From an uncultured Lachnospiraceae bacterium (lineage in GTDB: Bacteria; Bacillota; Clostridia; Lachnospirales; Lachnospiraceae): a DNA stretch of 37,407 nucleotides. Location: contig CANQBH010000052.1 of NCBI GenBank assembly GCA_947589155.1, positions 1-37,407 on the forward strand, read 5' to 3'. The translations under genes were made by a program, and so were the position numbers. The notes below the pieces were generated by a model. It did no database searches. It saw nothing but the letters and a program-made list of their open reading frames with translations, and was not told the DNA's origin. Positions 18,379 to 26,866 of this stretch are shown here, piece after piece. Each line of letters begins with the position of its first letter. Within the stretch, counting starts at the first letter, position 1.

Positions 18379-19216
18379 GACCATAGAAACGTCGGTTCTG
18401 ACGCAGCAGATCAGCGAAATGTGCATACAGGTCAATCACTGCCTTTCGCCCGATATGGAAGCGGCGCTGAAAAACGCCGCGCAAACGGAAGTCTCTCCTC
18501 TCGGGAAAAAAATTCTGGGCGATCTGCAAAAGAATCTTAAAATCGCCGCCGGGGAGCAGATCCCGATCTGTCAGGACACCGGTATGGCCGTCGTGTTTCT
18601 GGAGATCGGACAGGACGTGCATTTTACCGGCGGATCCGTGGAAGACGCCGTAAACGAAGGGGTCAGGCAGGGATATGTTTCCGGCTATCTGCGGAAATCC
18701 GTTGTGGCGGATCCGATAGAGCGTATCAATACAAAAGACAATACGCCCGCCGTGATCCACTACTCTATTGTGCCGGGCGACCGCGTCAGGATCACGCTCG
18801 CGCCGAAGGGCTTCGGGAGCGAAAACATGAGCCGCGTTTTCATGTTAAAGCCCGCGGACGGGATCGAAGGCGTCAAAGAAGCAATCCTTACGGCGGTCAG
18901 GGATGCCGGGCCGAACGCCTGCCCGCCTATGGTCGTCGGCGTCGGTATCGGAGGCACGTTTGAAAAATCCGCGCTGATGGCAAAACAGGCGTTGACGCGC
19001 GATATTTCTAAATCTTCTCCTGTTCCATGGGTCGCGGATCTGGAACGGGAAATGAAAGAAAAAATCGATTGTCTGGGAATCGGGCCGGGCGGCCTCGGCG
19101 GAGTCACGACGGCGCTGGCAGTCAATATCAATACGTTTGCCACGCACATCGCCGGTCTTCCGGTCGCCGTCAATATATGCTGCCACGTCAACAGACACCA
19201 GACCAGAGAACTGTAA
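18371..19216 (+). CDS. Class I fumarate hydratase (or related tartrate dehydratase), alpha subunit
   Basis: A 281-residue N-terminal-type subunit of the two-subunit [4Fe-4S] class I hydro-lyases, which interconvert fumarate and malate. Probable cluster ligands are C67 (PICQDTGM), C184 ([15 protein letters not shown]) and C270 or C271 (NICCHVNRH). The GPGGLGG motif near 238-244 is conserved. These enzymes are oxygen-labile, in keeping with an anaerobe. The ATG overlaps the end of gyrA and has GGAG 6 bases upstream, so it is the last part of the gyrBA transcript. Fumarase is favoured over L(+)-tartrate dehydratase, but sequence alone does not settle it. Confidence 0.93.
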   Translation: MIRTIETSVLTQQISEMCIQVNHCLSPDMEAALKNAAQTEVSPLGKKILGDLQKNLKIAAGEQIPICQDTGMAVVFLEIGQDVHFTGGSVEDAVNEGVRQGYVSGYLRKSVVADPIERINTKDNTPAVIHYSIVPGDRVRITLAPKGFGSENMSRVFMLKPADGIEGVKEAILTAVRDAGPNACPPMVVGVGIGGTFEKSALMAKQALTRDISKSSPVPWVADLEREMKEKIDCLGIGPGGLGGVTTALAVNINTFATHIAGLPVAVNICCHVNRHQTREL

Positions 19217-19242
19217 ACGACGCGTGAATATGGAGAAAACCA

Positions 19243-19800
19243 ATGGATAAAAAGATCCGGCTTCCGATCACGGAAGAAACGGCTGTTTCGCTGTATGCCG
19301 GCGATTATGTCTATCTGACCGGAAAAATGTATGTGGCAAGGGACGCCGCTCACAAGCGGCTGTCGGAATTGATGGAAAAAGGAAAAGAACTTCCGATCGA
19401 TCTTGCACAGGCCACCGTCTATTATATGGGGCCCTCTCCGGCGCGAAAGGGACGGCCGATCGGTTCCGCCGGCCCGACAACGGCAAGCCGCATGGATAAA
19501 TATACGCCGGCGCTTCTTGATAACGGGCTGCGCGCCATGATCGGCAAAGGAAAGCGTTCCGAGGAAGTCCTGCGCTCGATCAAAAAAAATAAAGCCGTCT
19601 ATTTTGCGGCGGTCGGCGGCGCGGGAGCGCTTCTTTCAAAGTGTATCAAAAGATCCGAGATCGTTTGTTATGAGGATCTGGGCGCGGAGGCGATCCGTGA
19701 GATTGAAGTAGAAGATCTTCCGGCGGTCGTCGTAGCGGACTGCCATGGAAACGACCTCTATCAGACGGCCGCAAAGGAATACGAAAAGCCGGAAAAATAA
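19243..19800 (+). CDS. Class I fumarate hydratase, beta subunit
   Basis: A 185-residue subunit matching the C-terminal (swivelling) domain of FumA/TtdB. The signatures DYVYLTGKMYVARDAAHKR, YYMGPSPARKGRPIGSAGPT and TASRMDKYTP are all present, supplying substrate-binding residues. VGGAGALLS and ADCHGNDLY follow. It lies 26 bases after the alpha subunit and must form a heteromer with it. A tRNA promoter begins 3 bases after its stop. Confidence 0.94.
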   Translation: MDKKIRLPITEETAVSLYAGDYVYLTGKMYVARDAAHKRLSELMEKGKELPIDLAQATVYYMGPSPARKGRPIGSAGPTTASRMDKYTPALLDNGLRAMIGKGKRSEEVLRSIKKNKAVYFAAVGGAGALLSKCIKRSEIVCYEDLGAEAIREIEVEDLPAVVVADCHGNDLYQTAAKEYEKPEK

Positions 19801-19803
19801 GAA

Positions 19804-19832
19804 TTGACAAACCAAAATCCTTTTAGTAGAAT
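19804..19832 (+). promoter_or_regulatory. Promoter of the tRNA-Ser unit
   Basis: A perfect -35 TTGACA (19804-19809), a 17-base spacer and TAGAAT (19827-19832). It starts just after the fumarase beta stop codon and 39 bases before the tRNA. Confidence 0.88.
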
Positions 19833-19870
19833 AGTCTATGCGTTGTAACATTCGGCTGTTACGACATGCT

Positions 19871-19959
19871 GGAGAAGTACTCAAGTTGGCCGAAGAGGTG
19901 CCCCTGCTAAGGGTATAGGTCGGGAAACCGGCGCGAGGGTTCAAATCCCTCCTTCTCCG
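19871..19959 (+). tRNA. tRNA-Ser (anticodon GCT)
   Basis: A type II tRNA of 89 bases with a long variable arm. The acceptor stem GGAGAAG pairs with CTTCTCC at 19952-19958, followed by discriminator G. The anticodon loop CTGCTAA gives GCT, reading AGC/AGU. The T-arm is GAGGGTTCAAATCCCTC. CCA is not encoded. Confidence 0.96.
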
Positions 19960-19961
19960 CT

Positions 19962-19996
19962 TCACCAGGATAAAGGATCGCATCCTGGTGATTTTT
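19962..19996 (+). terminator. Terminator after tRNA-Ser
   Basis: A perfect 10-bp stem (TCACCAGGAT/ATCCTGGTGA) with a 10-base loop, followed by five T. The next tRNA begins only 6 bases after the T-run, so complete termination here would silence it unless another promoter exists. Confidence 0.85.
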
Positions 19997-20002
19997 CTGA
20001 AC

Positions 20003-20074
20003 GGCTCCGTGGTCAAGCGGTTAAGACATCGCCCTTTCACGGCGGTAACACGGGTTCGATTCCCGTCGGAGTCA
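20003..20074 (+). tRNA. tRNA-Glu (anticodon TTC)
   Basis: A 72-base tRNA. Acceptor GGCTCCG pairs with CGGAGTC (one G-U), discriminator A. The anticodon loop CTTTCAC gives TTC, and the T-arm has GGTTCGATTCC. The 6 bases between the preceding terminator and this gene cannot hold a promoter, so expression must depend on read-through or an upstream internal promoter. Confidence 0.96.
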
Positions 20075-20109
20075 TTCTTCTTTTGTAAGATATGCCTGAT
20101 GGTTGCGCC

Positions 20110-20138
20110 TTGACGGCCAAAGGGAGATTTACTATAAT
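20110..20138 (+). promoter_or_regulatory. Promoter of tRNA-Cys
   Basis: TTGACG (20110-20115), a 17-base spacer and a perfect TATAAT (20133-20138), located 12 bases before tRNA-Cys. Confidence 0.85.
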
Positions 20139-20149
20139 TTATTTGATAC

Positions 20150-20220
20150 GGCGCCATAGCCAAGTGGTAAGGCAAAGGTCTGCAACACCTCAATCACCAG
20201 TTCAAATCTGGTTGGCGCCT
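20150..20220 (+). tRNA. tRNA-Cys (anticodon GCA)
   Basis: A 71-base tRNA. Acceptor GGCGCCA pairs with TGGCGCC, with the discriminator U typical of bacterial tRNA-Cys. The anticodon loop is CTGCAAC, anticodon GCA. It has its own promoter and a terminator starting 5 bases later. Confidence 0.96.
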
Positions 20221-20224
20221 CTGT

Positions 20225-20255
20225 GAACTCTCGCTGTATCGGCGAGGGTTCTTTT
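20225..20255 (+). terminator. Terminator after tRNA-Cys
   Basis: A 10-bp stem (GAACTCTCGC with GCGAGGGTTC, one U-G pair), a 7-base loop and TTTT. The following TATAAT at 20255-20260 could serve as a -10 for tyrS but has no good -35. Confidence 0.8.
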
Positions 20256-20280
20256 ATAATAAGCATAAAGGAGGAAGGTC

Positions 20281-21498
20281 ATGATATATGATGAACTTGT
20301 TGCCCGGGGGCTGATCGCTCAGGTGACGGATGAAAAGGAGATCCGCGAACTGGTCGATAAGGGAAAAGCGACGTTTTATATCGGCTTCGATCCGACGGCG
20401 GACAGCCTGCATGTCGGACATTTTATGGCGCTCTGCCTGATGAAGCGCCTGCAGATGGCGGGAAACAAGCCGGTCGTCCTGATCGGAGGAGGTACGGCGA
20501 TGATCGGCGACCCTTCCGGGCGCAGCGATATGCGTCAGATGATGACGACCGAAACGATCTCCCACAATGTGGAATGTTTCAAAAAACAGATGAGCCGTTT
20601 TATCGACTTTTCCGATGACAAGGCGATTCTTGTCAATAACGCGGACTGGCTGATGGACCTGAATTATGTGGAGGTACTTAGGGATATCGGGCCGCATTTT
20701 TCCGTCAACCGTATGCTGACCGCGGAATGTTATAAGCAGCGGATGGAAAAAGGACTGAGTTTTTTGGAGTTCAACTATATGATCATGCAGAGTTATGATT
20801 TCTATATGCTCTTTCAGAAATACGGCTGCAATATGCAGTTCGGCGGCGACGATCAGTGGAGCAATATGCTGGGCGGTACGGAACTGATCCGCCGGAAACT
20901 CGGAAAAGATGCGTATGCCATGACGATCAATCTGCTTCTGAATTCCGAAGGCAAAAAGATGGGAAAAACGCAGTCCGGCGCCGTCTGGCTGGATCCCAAA
21001 AAAACGTCTCCGTATGATTTCTACCAGTATTGGAGAAATGTTTCCGATCAGGACGTATTAAAATGCCTGCGGATGCTCACTTTCCTTCCGCTTGAACAGA
21101 TCGACGAGATGGACAGTTGGGAGGGCAGCCGCCTGAATGAGGCGAAAGACATCCTCGCGTATGAACTGACAAAACTGGTGCACGGAGAGGAAGAAGCCGC
21201 GCGCGCCAGAGACGCGTCCAAGGCGCTGTTTTCTACGGGAAGCGCCGAGGGTATGCCTTCCGTGCAGATTACAGAGACGGATCTGCGCGAAGGGCGGATC
21301 GACATTATGCAGCTTCTCGTCTGCTCCTCTCTGGCGTCCAGCCGCAATGAAGCAAGGCGCGCCGTGGAACAGGGCGGCGTTTCCGTCAACGGCGAAAAGA
21401 TCTCGGATATCCGTACGGATTATGCGCCGGAAGACTTTTCGGAAGAGTTTGTTCTAAAAAAAGGCAAGAAAAAATTCTGCCGGATCGAATATAAATAG
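20281..21498 (+). CDS. tyrS: Tyrosyl-tRNA synthetase
   Basis: A 405-residue class I synthetase charging tRNA-Tyr. The HIGH signature is H44-V-G-H47 and the KMSKS signature is K226-M-G-K-T230, both in the form usual for this enzyme. The tyrosine site includes YIGFDPTADSLHVGH and QFGGDDQWSN. A C-terminal S4 domain spans about residues 340-400 (LLVCSSLASSRNEARRAVEQ). AAAGGAGGAAGG precedes the ATG. The leader is too short for a T-box, unlike many Firmicute tyrS genes. Confidence 0.98.
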   Translation: MIYDELVARGLIAQVTDEKEIRELVDKGKATFYIGFDPTADSLHVGHFMALCLMKRLQMAGNKPVVLIGGGTAMIGDPSGRSDMRQMMTTETISHNVECFKKQMSRFIDFSDDKAILVNNADWLMDLNYVEVLRDIGPHFSVNRMLTAECYKQRMEKGLSFLEFNYMIMQSYDFYMLFQKYGCNMQFGGDDQWSNMLGGTELIRRKLGKDAYAMTINLLLNSEGKKMGKTQSGAVWLDPKKTSPYDFYQYWRNVSDQDVLKCLRMLTFLPLEQIDEMDSWEGSRLNEAKDILAYELTKLVHGEEEAARARDASKALFSTGSAEGMPSVQITETDLREGRIDIMQLLVCSSLASSRNEARRAVEQGGVSVNGEKISDIRTDYAPEDFSEEFVLKKGKKKFCRIEYK

Positions 21499-21521
21499 GA
21501 TAGGCGAAGGAGGAAAGGGCC

Positions 21522-22298
21522 ATGATAGATTATACAGAGGGCTCCGGCAAACAGTATCATACCGGCCTCGGGCCGGAAGATATCGGAGAGTATGTGATCC
21601 TCCCGGGCGATCCGAAGCGCTGCGCGCTGATCGCCGAGCGGTTCGATCGACCGGAACTTGTCGCGGACAGCAGGGAATACACGACCTATACGGGTATGCT
21701 CGACGGCGTGAAAGTCAGCGTTACTTCTACCGGAATCGGCGGCCCTTCCGCCGCGATCGCCATTGAAGAACTTTCCAAGATCGGCGCGCATACGTTTGTA
21801 CGCGTCGGTACCTGCGGCGGGATCCAAAAAGAAGTATGCGGCGGAGATATCGTGATCGCTACCGGAGCCGTCCGGATGGAAGGTACGAGTCGGGAATACG
21901 CGCCGATCGAATATCCCGCCGTGCCGGATCTTGCCGTCACGAACGCCTTGGTCGCGGCGGCAAAAAAAGCCGGAAAACCGTATCATACCGGCGTCGTCCA
22001 GTGCAAGGATTCTTTTTTCGGGCAGCACGAACCGGAAGTCATGCCGGTCAGTTATGAACTGGAGCAGAAATGGCAGGCATGGATCCGCATGGGATGCCTT
22101 GCGTCGGAAATGGAATCGGCGGCTCTGTTCATCGCGGGAAGTTTTCTGCGGGTACGGGTCGGTTCCTGCTTTTTGGTCGTGGCCAATCAGGAAAGGGAAA
22201 AGGCGGGCCTTTTGAATGTGCAGCAGCATGACGTTTCCGCGCCGGTGGAGATCGCCGTGGAAGCGCTGCGGCGGCTGATACGGGAAGACAGGGCATAA
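21522..22298 (+). CDS. udp: Uridine phosphorylase (nucleoside phosphorylase family)
   Basis: A 258-residue member of the PNP/UDP family that cleaves uridine with phosphate to uracil and ribose-1-phosphate. Visible motifs are ILPGDPKRC (phosphate site), [31 protein letters not shown] and the substrate-contacting SEMESAALF. The overall pattern matches uridine phosphorylase better than purine nucleoside phosphorylase. It lies 23 bases after tyrS and 16 before phosphopentomutase, which uses its sugar-phosphate product. Confidence 0.88.
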   Translation: MIDYTEGSGKQYHTGLGPEDIGEYVILPGDPKRCALIAERFDRPELVADSREYTTYTGMLDGVKVSVTSTGIGGPSAAIAIEELSKIGAHTFVRVGTCGGIQKEVCGGDIVIATGAVRMEGTSREYAPIEYPAVPDLAVTNALVAAAKKAGKPYHTGVVQCKDSFFGQHEPEVMPVSYELEQKWQAWIRMGCLASEMESAALFIAGSFLRVRVGSCFLVVANQEREKAGLLNVQQHDVSAPVEIAVEALRRLIREDRA

Positions 22299-22314
22299 AA
22301 GAAAGGCGGAGATC

Positions 22315-23511
22315 ATGGATTATCGCTATCGTCGGATTTTCATTATTGTCATCGATTCCCTCGGCATAGGGGCAATGCCCGATTCCGAACGATTTGGTGA
22401 TATCGCGGTAGATACGCTGGGCCACATTTCCGAGCGTATGGAGGAGTTTCATATCCCGAATCTGCAGGCGCTCGGCCTTGCGAATCTCAAACCTCTAAAA
22501 CAGGTCGCGCCGGTGGAACATCCTTTGGCTTACTTCATGTCCATGCAGGAAAAGAGCAACGGAAAGGATACGATGACCGGACATTGGGAGATGATGGGAA
22601 TCGAGACCAAAAAGCCGTTCATTACTTTCACGGATACGGGATTTCCAAAGGAACTGATCGAAGAACTGGAAAAGCGCTGCGGCCGGAAGATCATAGGAAA
22701 TAAGGCCGCCAGCGGCACGGAGATCTTAGACGAACTGGGCGAGGAGGAGATCAACAACGGCAGCCTGATCGTCTACACTTCCGCGGATTCCGTTCTTCAG
22801 ATCTGCGGAAACGAAGAAACGATGGGTCTGAAACGTCTCTACCACTACTGCGAGATCGCCCGCGAACTGACGATGCGCGACGAATGGCGCGTGGGAAGGG
22901 TGATCGCGCGGCCATATACGGGAAAGAAAAAAGGAGAATTTGTCCGTACCGCCAACCGCCACGATTACGCGCTGAAGCCTTCCGGCCCGACGGTGCTGAA
23001 CGCGTTAAAGGACGCGGGTCTTGACGTCATTTCCGTCGGAAAGATCAACGATATCTTTGTCGGAGAAGGAATCACGCAGGCGCACCGCTCGAAAAGCAGC
23101 GTTCACGGCATGGAACAGACCTGCGCGATCGCGAAAGAGGAAGATTTTACCGGACTCTGTTTTGTCAATCTTGTGGATTTTGACGCGCTCTGGGGACATC
23201 GTCGGGATCCGATCGGTTACGGAAGGGAGATCGAGAAGTTTGATGAAAAACTGGGAGAACTCCTGACGGCGCTGCGCGACGACGATCTTTTGATCTTAAC
23301 GGCGGATCACGGGAACGATCCGACATATACGGGAAGCGACCACACGAGGGAAAAAGTCCCGTTTCTTTCTTACAGCAGATCCCACCGCGGCGCGGGGCCT
23401 CTGCCGGAAAGCGATACGTTTGCCGTCATAGGCGCTACGGCTGCGGATAATTTTCATGTCGCGCTTCCGCCGGAAACGATCGGAAGATCGATTCTTGACA
23501 TGCTTTACTAA
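22315..23511 (+). CDS. deoB: Phosphopentomutase
   Basis: A 398-residue DeoB of usual length, an alkaline-phosphatase-fold enzyme needing two Mn ions. It interconverts ribose-1-phosphate and ribose-5-phosphate (and the deoxy forms). Metal ligands are visible in [30 protein letters not shown] and [10 protein letters not shown] with SDHTREKVP. The phosphorylated threonine is probably T86 in [13 protein letters not shown]. Together with the uridine phosphorylase it feeds nucleoside sugar into the pentose phosphate pathway. Confidence 0.97.
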   Translation: MDYRYRRIFIIVIDSLGIGAMPDSERFGDIAVDTLGHISERMEEFHIPNLQALGLANLKPLKQVAPVEHPLAYFMSMQEKSNGKDTMTGHWEMMGIETKKPFITFTDTGFPKELIEELEKRCGRKIIGNKAASGTEILDELGEEEINNGSLIVYTSADSVLQICGNEETMGLKRLYHYCEIARELTMRDEWRVGRVIARPYTGKKKGEFVRTANRHDYALKPSGPTVLNALKDAGLDVISVGKINDIFVGEGITQAHRSKSSVHGMEQTCAIAKEEDFTGLCFVNLVDFDALWGHRRDPIGYGREIEKFDEKLGELLTALRDDDLLILTADHGNDPTYTGSDHTREKVPFLSYSRSHRGAGPLPESDTFAVIGATAADNFHVALPPETIGRSILDMLY

Positions 23512-23523
23512 AAGCGGATAAGG

Positions 23524-23552
23524 TTGAAAAACGGCGGTTCTTTGTTTATAAT
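23524..23552 (+). promoter_or_regulatory. Promoter of the zinc-ribbon gene
   Basis: TTGAAA (23524-23529), a 17-base spacer and TATAAT (23547-23552). Transcription would start near 23559, which rules out the in-frame ATG at 23555. Confidence 0.85.
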
Positions 23553-23596
23553 GAGTGCAGTATAAGAGAACGAATATGATCAAGGAGGACAAACAA

Positions 23597-23998
23597 ATGG
23601 ATTTTTTCAACAAATTGGGGGATTCTATCGTCAGCGTGACGCAGGAAGCGGTGAAAAAAGGCAAAGGAATGACGGACATCGCGAAACTTCAGCATGAAGT
23701 GCGGACGAAGGAAGATTTCTGCAAAAAGCAGTACGAGGAGATCGGCAGGAAATTTTACGAGGAAAACAAAGACATCATTCCTGAAAGTTACGCCGATCTG
23801 TTTGAAGAGATCGAAGCCGCCAACCGCAGGATCGCGGAACTCAGAGAGCAGATTGCCGGTCTCAAGGGCGGCGTTTCCTGCCCGAAATGCGGCGCTGTCG
23901 TAGCGGCGAGCGCTTCTTTCTGCAGCGAGTGCGGAGCAAAGATCAACGATATGTTCGAGGAGGAGGACGAAGACGAGACCGCGGAAGCGGAGTCTTGA
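23597..23998 (+). CDS. Small coiled-coil and zinc-ribbon protein
   Basis: A 133-residue protein. The first 95 residues are charged and probably helical (coiled coil around 30-92). A zinc ribbon follows with two CxxC pairs (SCPKCGAVV and SFCSECGAK), and the tail is very acidic (EEEDEDETAEAES). Start at 23597: AAGGAGG at 23582-23588 and the promoter position both support it. Similar helical-plus-zinc-ribbon proteins are common in Clostridia without known function. It has its own promoter and may also feed metG, 39 bases downstream. Confidence 0.85.
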   Translation: MDFFNKLGDSIVSVTQEAVKKGKGMTDIAKLQHEVRTKEDFCKKQYEEIGRKFYEENKDIIPESYADLFEEIEAANRRIAELREQIAGLKGGVSCPKCGAVVAASASFCSECGAKINDMFEEEDEDETAEAES

Positions 23999-24037
23999 TT
24001 TTTCGGAGAACATAGCAGACAGGAGATTAAGAGTAAG

Positions 24038-25990
24038 ATGGCAGACAAAGGCAAGTATTATATCACAACGGCGATTGCCTATACGTCGGGAAGGCCGCAC
24101 ATCGGCAATACTTACGAGATCGTTATGGCCGACTGTATCGCGCGTTTTAAGAGACAGCAGGGTTACGACGTCTTTTTCCAGACCGGATCGGACGAACACG
24201 GCCAGAAGATCGAGGTGAAAGCGAAGGAGAGCGGTATCTCGCCGAAAGAATTTGTCGATCGGGTTTCCGCTACGATCCGCGAAAACTGGGATCTGATGAA
24301 TACTTCCTATGACAAATTCATCCGGACGACGGATGAGGATCATGAGAAGCAGGTGCAGAAGATCTTCAAAAAACTTTACGATCAGGGCGATATCTACAAA
24401 GGCGCTTATGAAGGCATGTACTGTACGCCTTGCGAATCCTTCTGGACGGAATCGCAGCTTGTCGACGGCAAATGCCCGGACTGCGGCCGCGATGTGCATC
24501 CTGCCAAAGAAGAAGCGTACTTCTTTAAGATGAGCAAATACGCCGACCGCCTGATCGCTTATATTGAGGAGCATCCGGAGTTCATTCAGCCGGTTTCGCG
24601 CAAGAACGAGATGATGAACAACTTCCTTCTGCCGGGCCTGCAGGATCTTTGCGTCTCCCGTACCTCCTTTTCATGGGGGATTCCGGTGGATTTTGACCCG
24701 AAGCATGTCGTCTATGTATGGCTGGACGCTTTGACGAATTATATCACGGGGATCGGATATGACTGCGGCGGAAACTCTACGGAACAGTTCAAAAAAGACT
24801 GGCCGGCGGATCTTCATCTGATCGGCAAAGACATCATCCGTTTCCATACGATCTATTGGCCGATCTTTCTGATGGCGCTGGATCTGCCTCTCCCGAAGAA
24901 AATCTTCGGACATCCGTGGCTGATAAAAAGCGACGGCAAGATGAGCAAGTCCAAGGGCAACGTCATGTACGCGGATGAACTGGTGCGGATCTTCGGATTG
25001 GATCCGATCCGGTATTTTCTCCTGCACGAGATGCCGTATGAGAACGACGGGGCGATCTCATGGGAACTTCTGATCGAAAGGATCAATTCCGATCTTGCCA
25101 ATACGCTGGGCAATCTGGTCAACCGCACCGTTTCCATGAGCAACCGCTATTTTGGCGGCGTGGTATGCGACAAAGGCGTATCCGAGCCGGTTGACGACGA
25201 CTTAAAACAGACGGTCATTACGACCGCGGCCCGCGTAGAAAAGAAGATGGACGAACTGCGCATCGCGGACGCCGTTTCCGAGATCTTTGCGCTGTTCAAG
25301 AGATGCAACAAATACATCGACGAAACGACGCCTTGGGTCCTTGCGAAGGACGAAAATAAACAGGAACGGCTCGCGACCGTTTTATATAATCTGGTGGAGA
25401 GCATTTCCGTCGGCGCGACCCTGCTGCAGAGTTTCATGCCGGATACGAGCAAAAAGATTCTGGCGCAGTTGAACGCTTCACCGATCGCCTATGATGAATT
25501 GGGTACGTTCGGCCACTATACAAACGGAGCAAAGGTCACGGATTCTCCGGAGATCCTTTTTGCGCGGCTGGATCCGGACGAGATCATGCGTCAAGTAGAG
25601 CAGTCGGAAGAACCGCAGGAAGAACCGGCGGAGGACGGCCCTGTGATCGACGCGGAAGCAAAACCGGAGATCACGTTCGACGACTTTATGAAAATGCAGT
25701 TTCAGGTCGGCGAGATCCTCTCCTGCGAGGAAGTCCCAAATTCCAAAAAACTGCTTTGTTCCCAGGTAAAGGTCGGCAGCGAAGTCCGGCAGATCGTCTC
25801 CGGCATCAAAAAATATTACAGCGCCAAAGAAATGGTAGGTAAGAAAGTCATGGTTTTGACAAATCTTAAACCTGCCAAGTTAGCGGGCGTGCTTTCGGAA
25901 GGTATGCTGCTCTGCGCGGAAGATGAACAGGGAAATCTGGCGCTTCTGACGCCGGAAAAAGATATGCCGCCGGGAGCGGAGATCTGCTGA
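24038..25990 (+). CDS. metG: Methionyl-tRNA synthetase with C-terminal tRNA-binding domain
   Basis: A 650-residue class I synthetase. The HIGH motif is H21-I-G-N24 and KMSKS is K301-M-S-K-S305. Four cysteines in the connective region (CTPCESFW and KCPDCG) form a zinc site. An EMAPII/Trbp111-like tRNA-binding domain occupies about residues 545-650 (FMKMQFQVGEILSCEEVPNS, QIVSGIKKYY, SEGMLLCA). A Glu/Pro-rich linker separates it from the catalytic body. AGGAGA precedes the ATG by 11 bases. Confidence 0.98.
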   Translation: MADKGKYYITTAIAYTSGRPHIGNTYEIVMADCIARFKRQQGYDVFFQTGSDEHGQKIEVKAKESGISPKEFVDRVSATIRENWDLMNTSYDKFIRTTDEDHEKQVQKIFKKLYDQGDIYKGAYEGMYCTPCESFWTESQLVDGKCPDCGRDVHPAKEEAYFFKMSKYADRLIAYIEEHPEFIQPVSRKNEMMNNFLLPGLQDLCVSRTSFSWGIPVDFDPKHVVYVWLDALTNYITGIGYDCGGNSTEQFKKDWPADLHLIGKDIIRFHTIYWPIFLMALDLPLPKKIFGHPWLIKSDGKMSKSKGNVMYADELVRIFGLDPIRYFLLHEMPYENDGAISWELLIERINSDLANTLGNLVNRTVSMSNRYFGGVVCDKGVSEPVDDDLKQTVITTAARVEKKMDELRIADAVSEIFALFKRCNKYIDETTPWVLAKDENKQERLATVLYNLVESISVGATLLQSFMPDTSKKILAQLNASPIAYDELGTFGHYTNGAKVTDSPEILFARLDPDEIMRQVEQSEEPQEEPAEDGPVIDAEAKPEITFDDFMKMQFQVGEILSCEEVPNSKKLLCSQVKVGSEVRQIVSGIKKYYSAKEMVGKKVMVLTNLKPAKLAGVLSEGMLLCAEDEQGNLALLTPEKDMPPGAEIC

Positions 25991-26004
25991 TCGAAGGATA
26001 TCGG

Positions 26005-26033
26005 ATCGAGCCGGAATATTCCGGCTCGATTTT
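26005..26033 (+). terminator. Hairpin terminator between metG and tatD
   Basis: A perfect 26-bp palindrome (10-bp stem ATCGAGCCGG/CCGGCTCGAT, AATATT loop) followed by a short T-run. The short U-tract suggests partial termination. The tatD ribosome binding site begins 8 bases later, so tatD probably depends on read-through. Confidence 0.65.
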
Positions 26034-26051
26034 GCAATGAAAGGAAGTTTT

Positions 26052-26834
26052 ATGATTTTTGAGAGCCACGCGCATTACGACGACGAAAGTTTTGATGAAG
26101 ACAGGGATCTTTTGCTGTCGTCGCTTCCGCAGAAGAACGTCGGGACGATCGTCAATGTGGGCGCAAATATCCGATCCTCTTGCATGGGTTTGGAACTGAG
26201 CCGGAAATATCCTTATGTTTACGCCGCCGTGGGCGTGCATCCGGATGAGGTGGAATGTCTGGAACAGGAAGGGATCGAACCGATCCACAGCCTGCTCGGC
26301 GAAAAAAACGTCGTGGCGGTCGGAGAGACCGGTCTGGATTATTACCGAAAAGAAGGAACGGCCTATAAAGCCGTACAGAAAAAGTGGTTTTTAGCGCAGC
26401 TTGAACTTGCGGCGGAGGCGCAGAAGCCCGTGATCGTACATTCCCGTGAAGCGGCGGAAGATACGATGGAACTGCTTACGCAATTCTGCGAAACGCATCC
26501 GCAGTGGGAGAAGCGCGGCGTGATCCACTGCTACTCTTATTCGCCGGAAATGGCCAAGCAGTATATACGCATGGGCTTTTATATCGGCGTCGGCGGCGTG
26601 GTCACGTTCAAAAACGCGAAAAAACTTGTGGAGACCGTCGAGAAGATCCCGCTTGAGCGGATCTTAGTCGAGACGGACAGCCCGTATCTTTCTCCGGAGC
26701 CGTTCCGCGGACAGAGGAACGACTCGGCGAATATTTCCTATGTCCTCCAAAGGATCGCGGAGATAAAAGGAATCTCTCCCGACGAAGCGGAGCGAAAGAC
26801 GGAGGAGAACGGCAGACGGATGTACGGCCTGTAA
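26052..26834 (+). CDS. tatD: TatD-family metal-dependent hydrolase (DNase)
   Basis: A 260-residue TIM-barrel amidohydrolase-type protein. Members act as 3'-5' exonucleases and some in DNA repair or D-aminoacyl hydrolysis. Metal motifs in order: SHAHYD (residues 5-10), VGETGLDYYR, VIVHSREA, VIHCYS and VETDSPYL. The start at 26052 is chosen because AAGGAAG lies between it and the in-frame ATG at 26037. It lies upstream of rsmA, as in many Firmicutes. Confidence 0.94.
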   Translation: MIFESHAHYDDESFDEDRDLLLSSLPQKNVGTIVNVGANIRSSCMGLELSRKYPYVYAAVGVHPDEVECLEQEGIEPIHSLLGEKNVVAVGETGLDYYRKEGTAYKAVQKKWFLAQLELAAEAQKPVIVHSREAAEDTMELLTQFCETHPQWEKRGVIHCYSYSPEMAKQYIRMGFYIGVGGVVTFKNAKKLVETVEKIPLERILVETDSPYLSPEPFRGQRNDSANISYVLQRIAEIKGISPDEAERKTEENGRRMYGL

Positions 26835-26866
26835 GAATGGCCTGTAAGACCGGCAGAGGAGGGAAC

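Noticed and set aside
20221-20280. T-box leader before tyrS
   Set aside because: The tRNA-Cys terminator ends 25 bases before the tyrS start, leaving no room for a T-box.
23546-24574. Minus-strand open frame of 342 codons across the zinc-ribbon gene and metG
   Set aside because: It is a shadow of two well-supported plus-strand genes, with no promoter or ribosome binding site.
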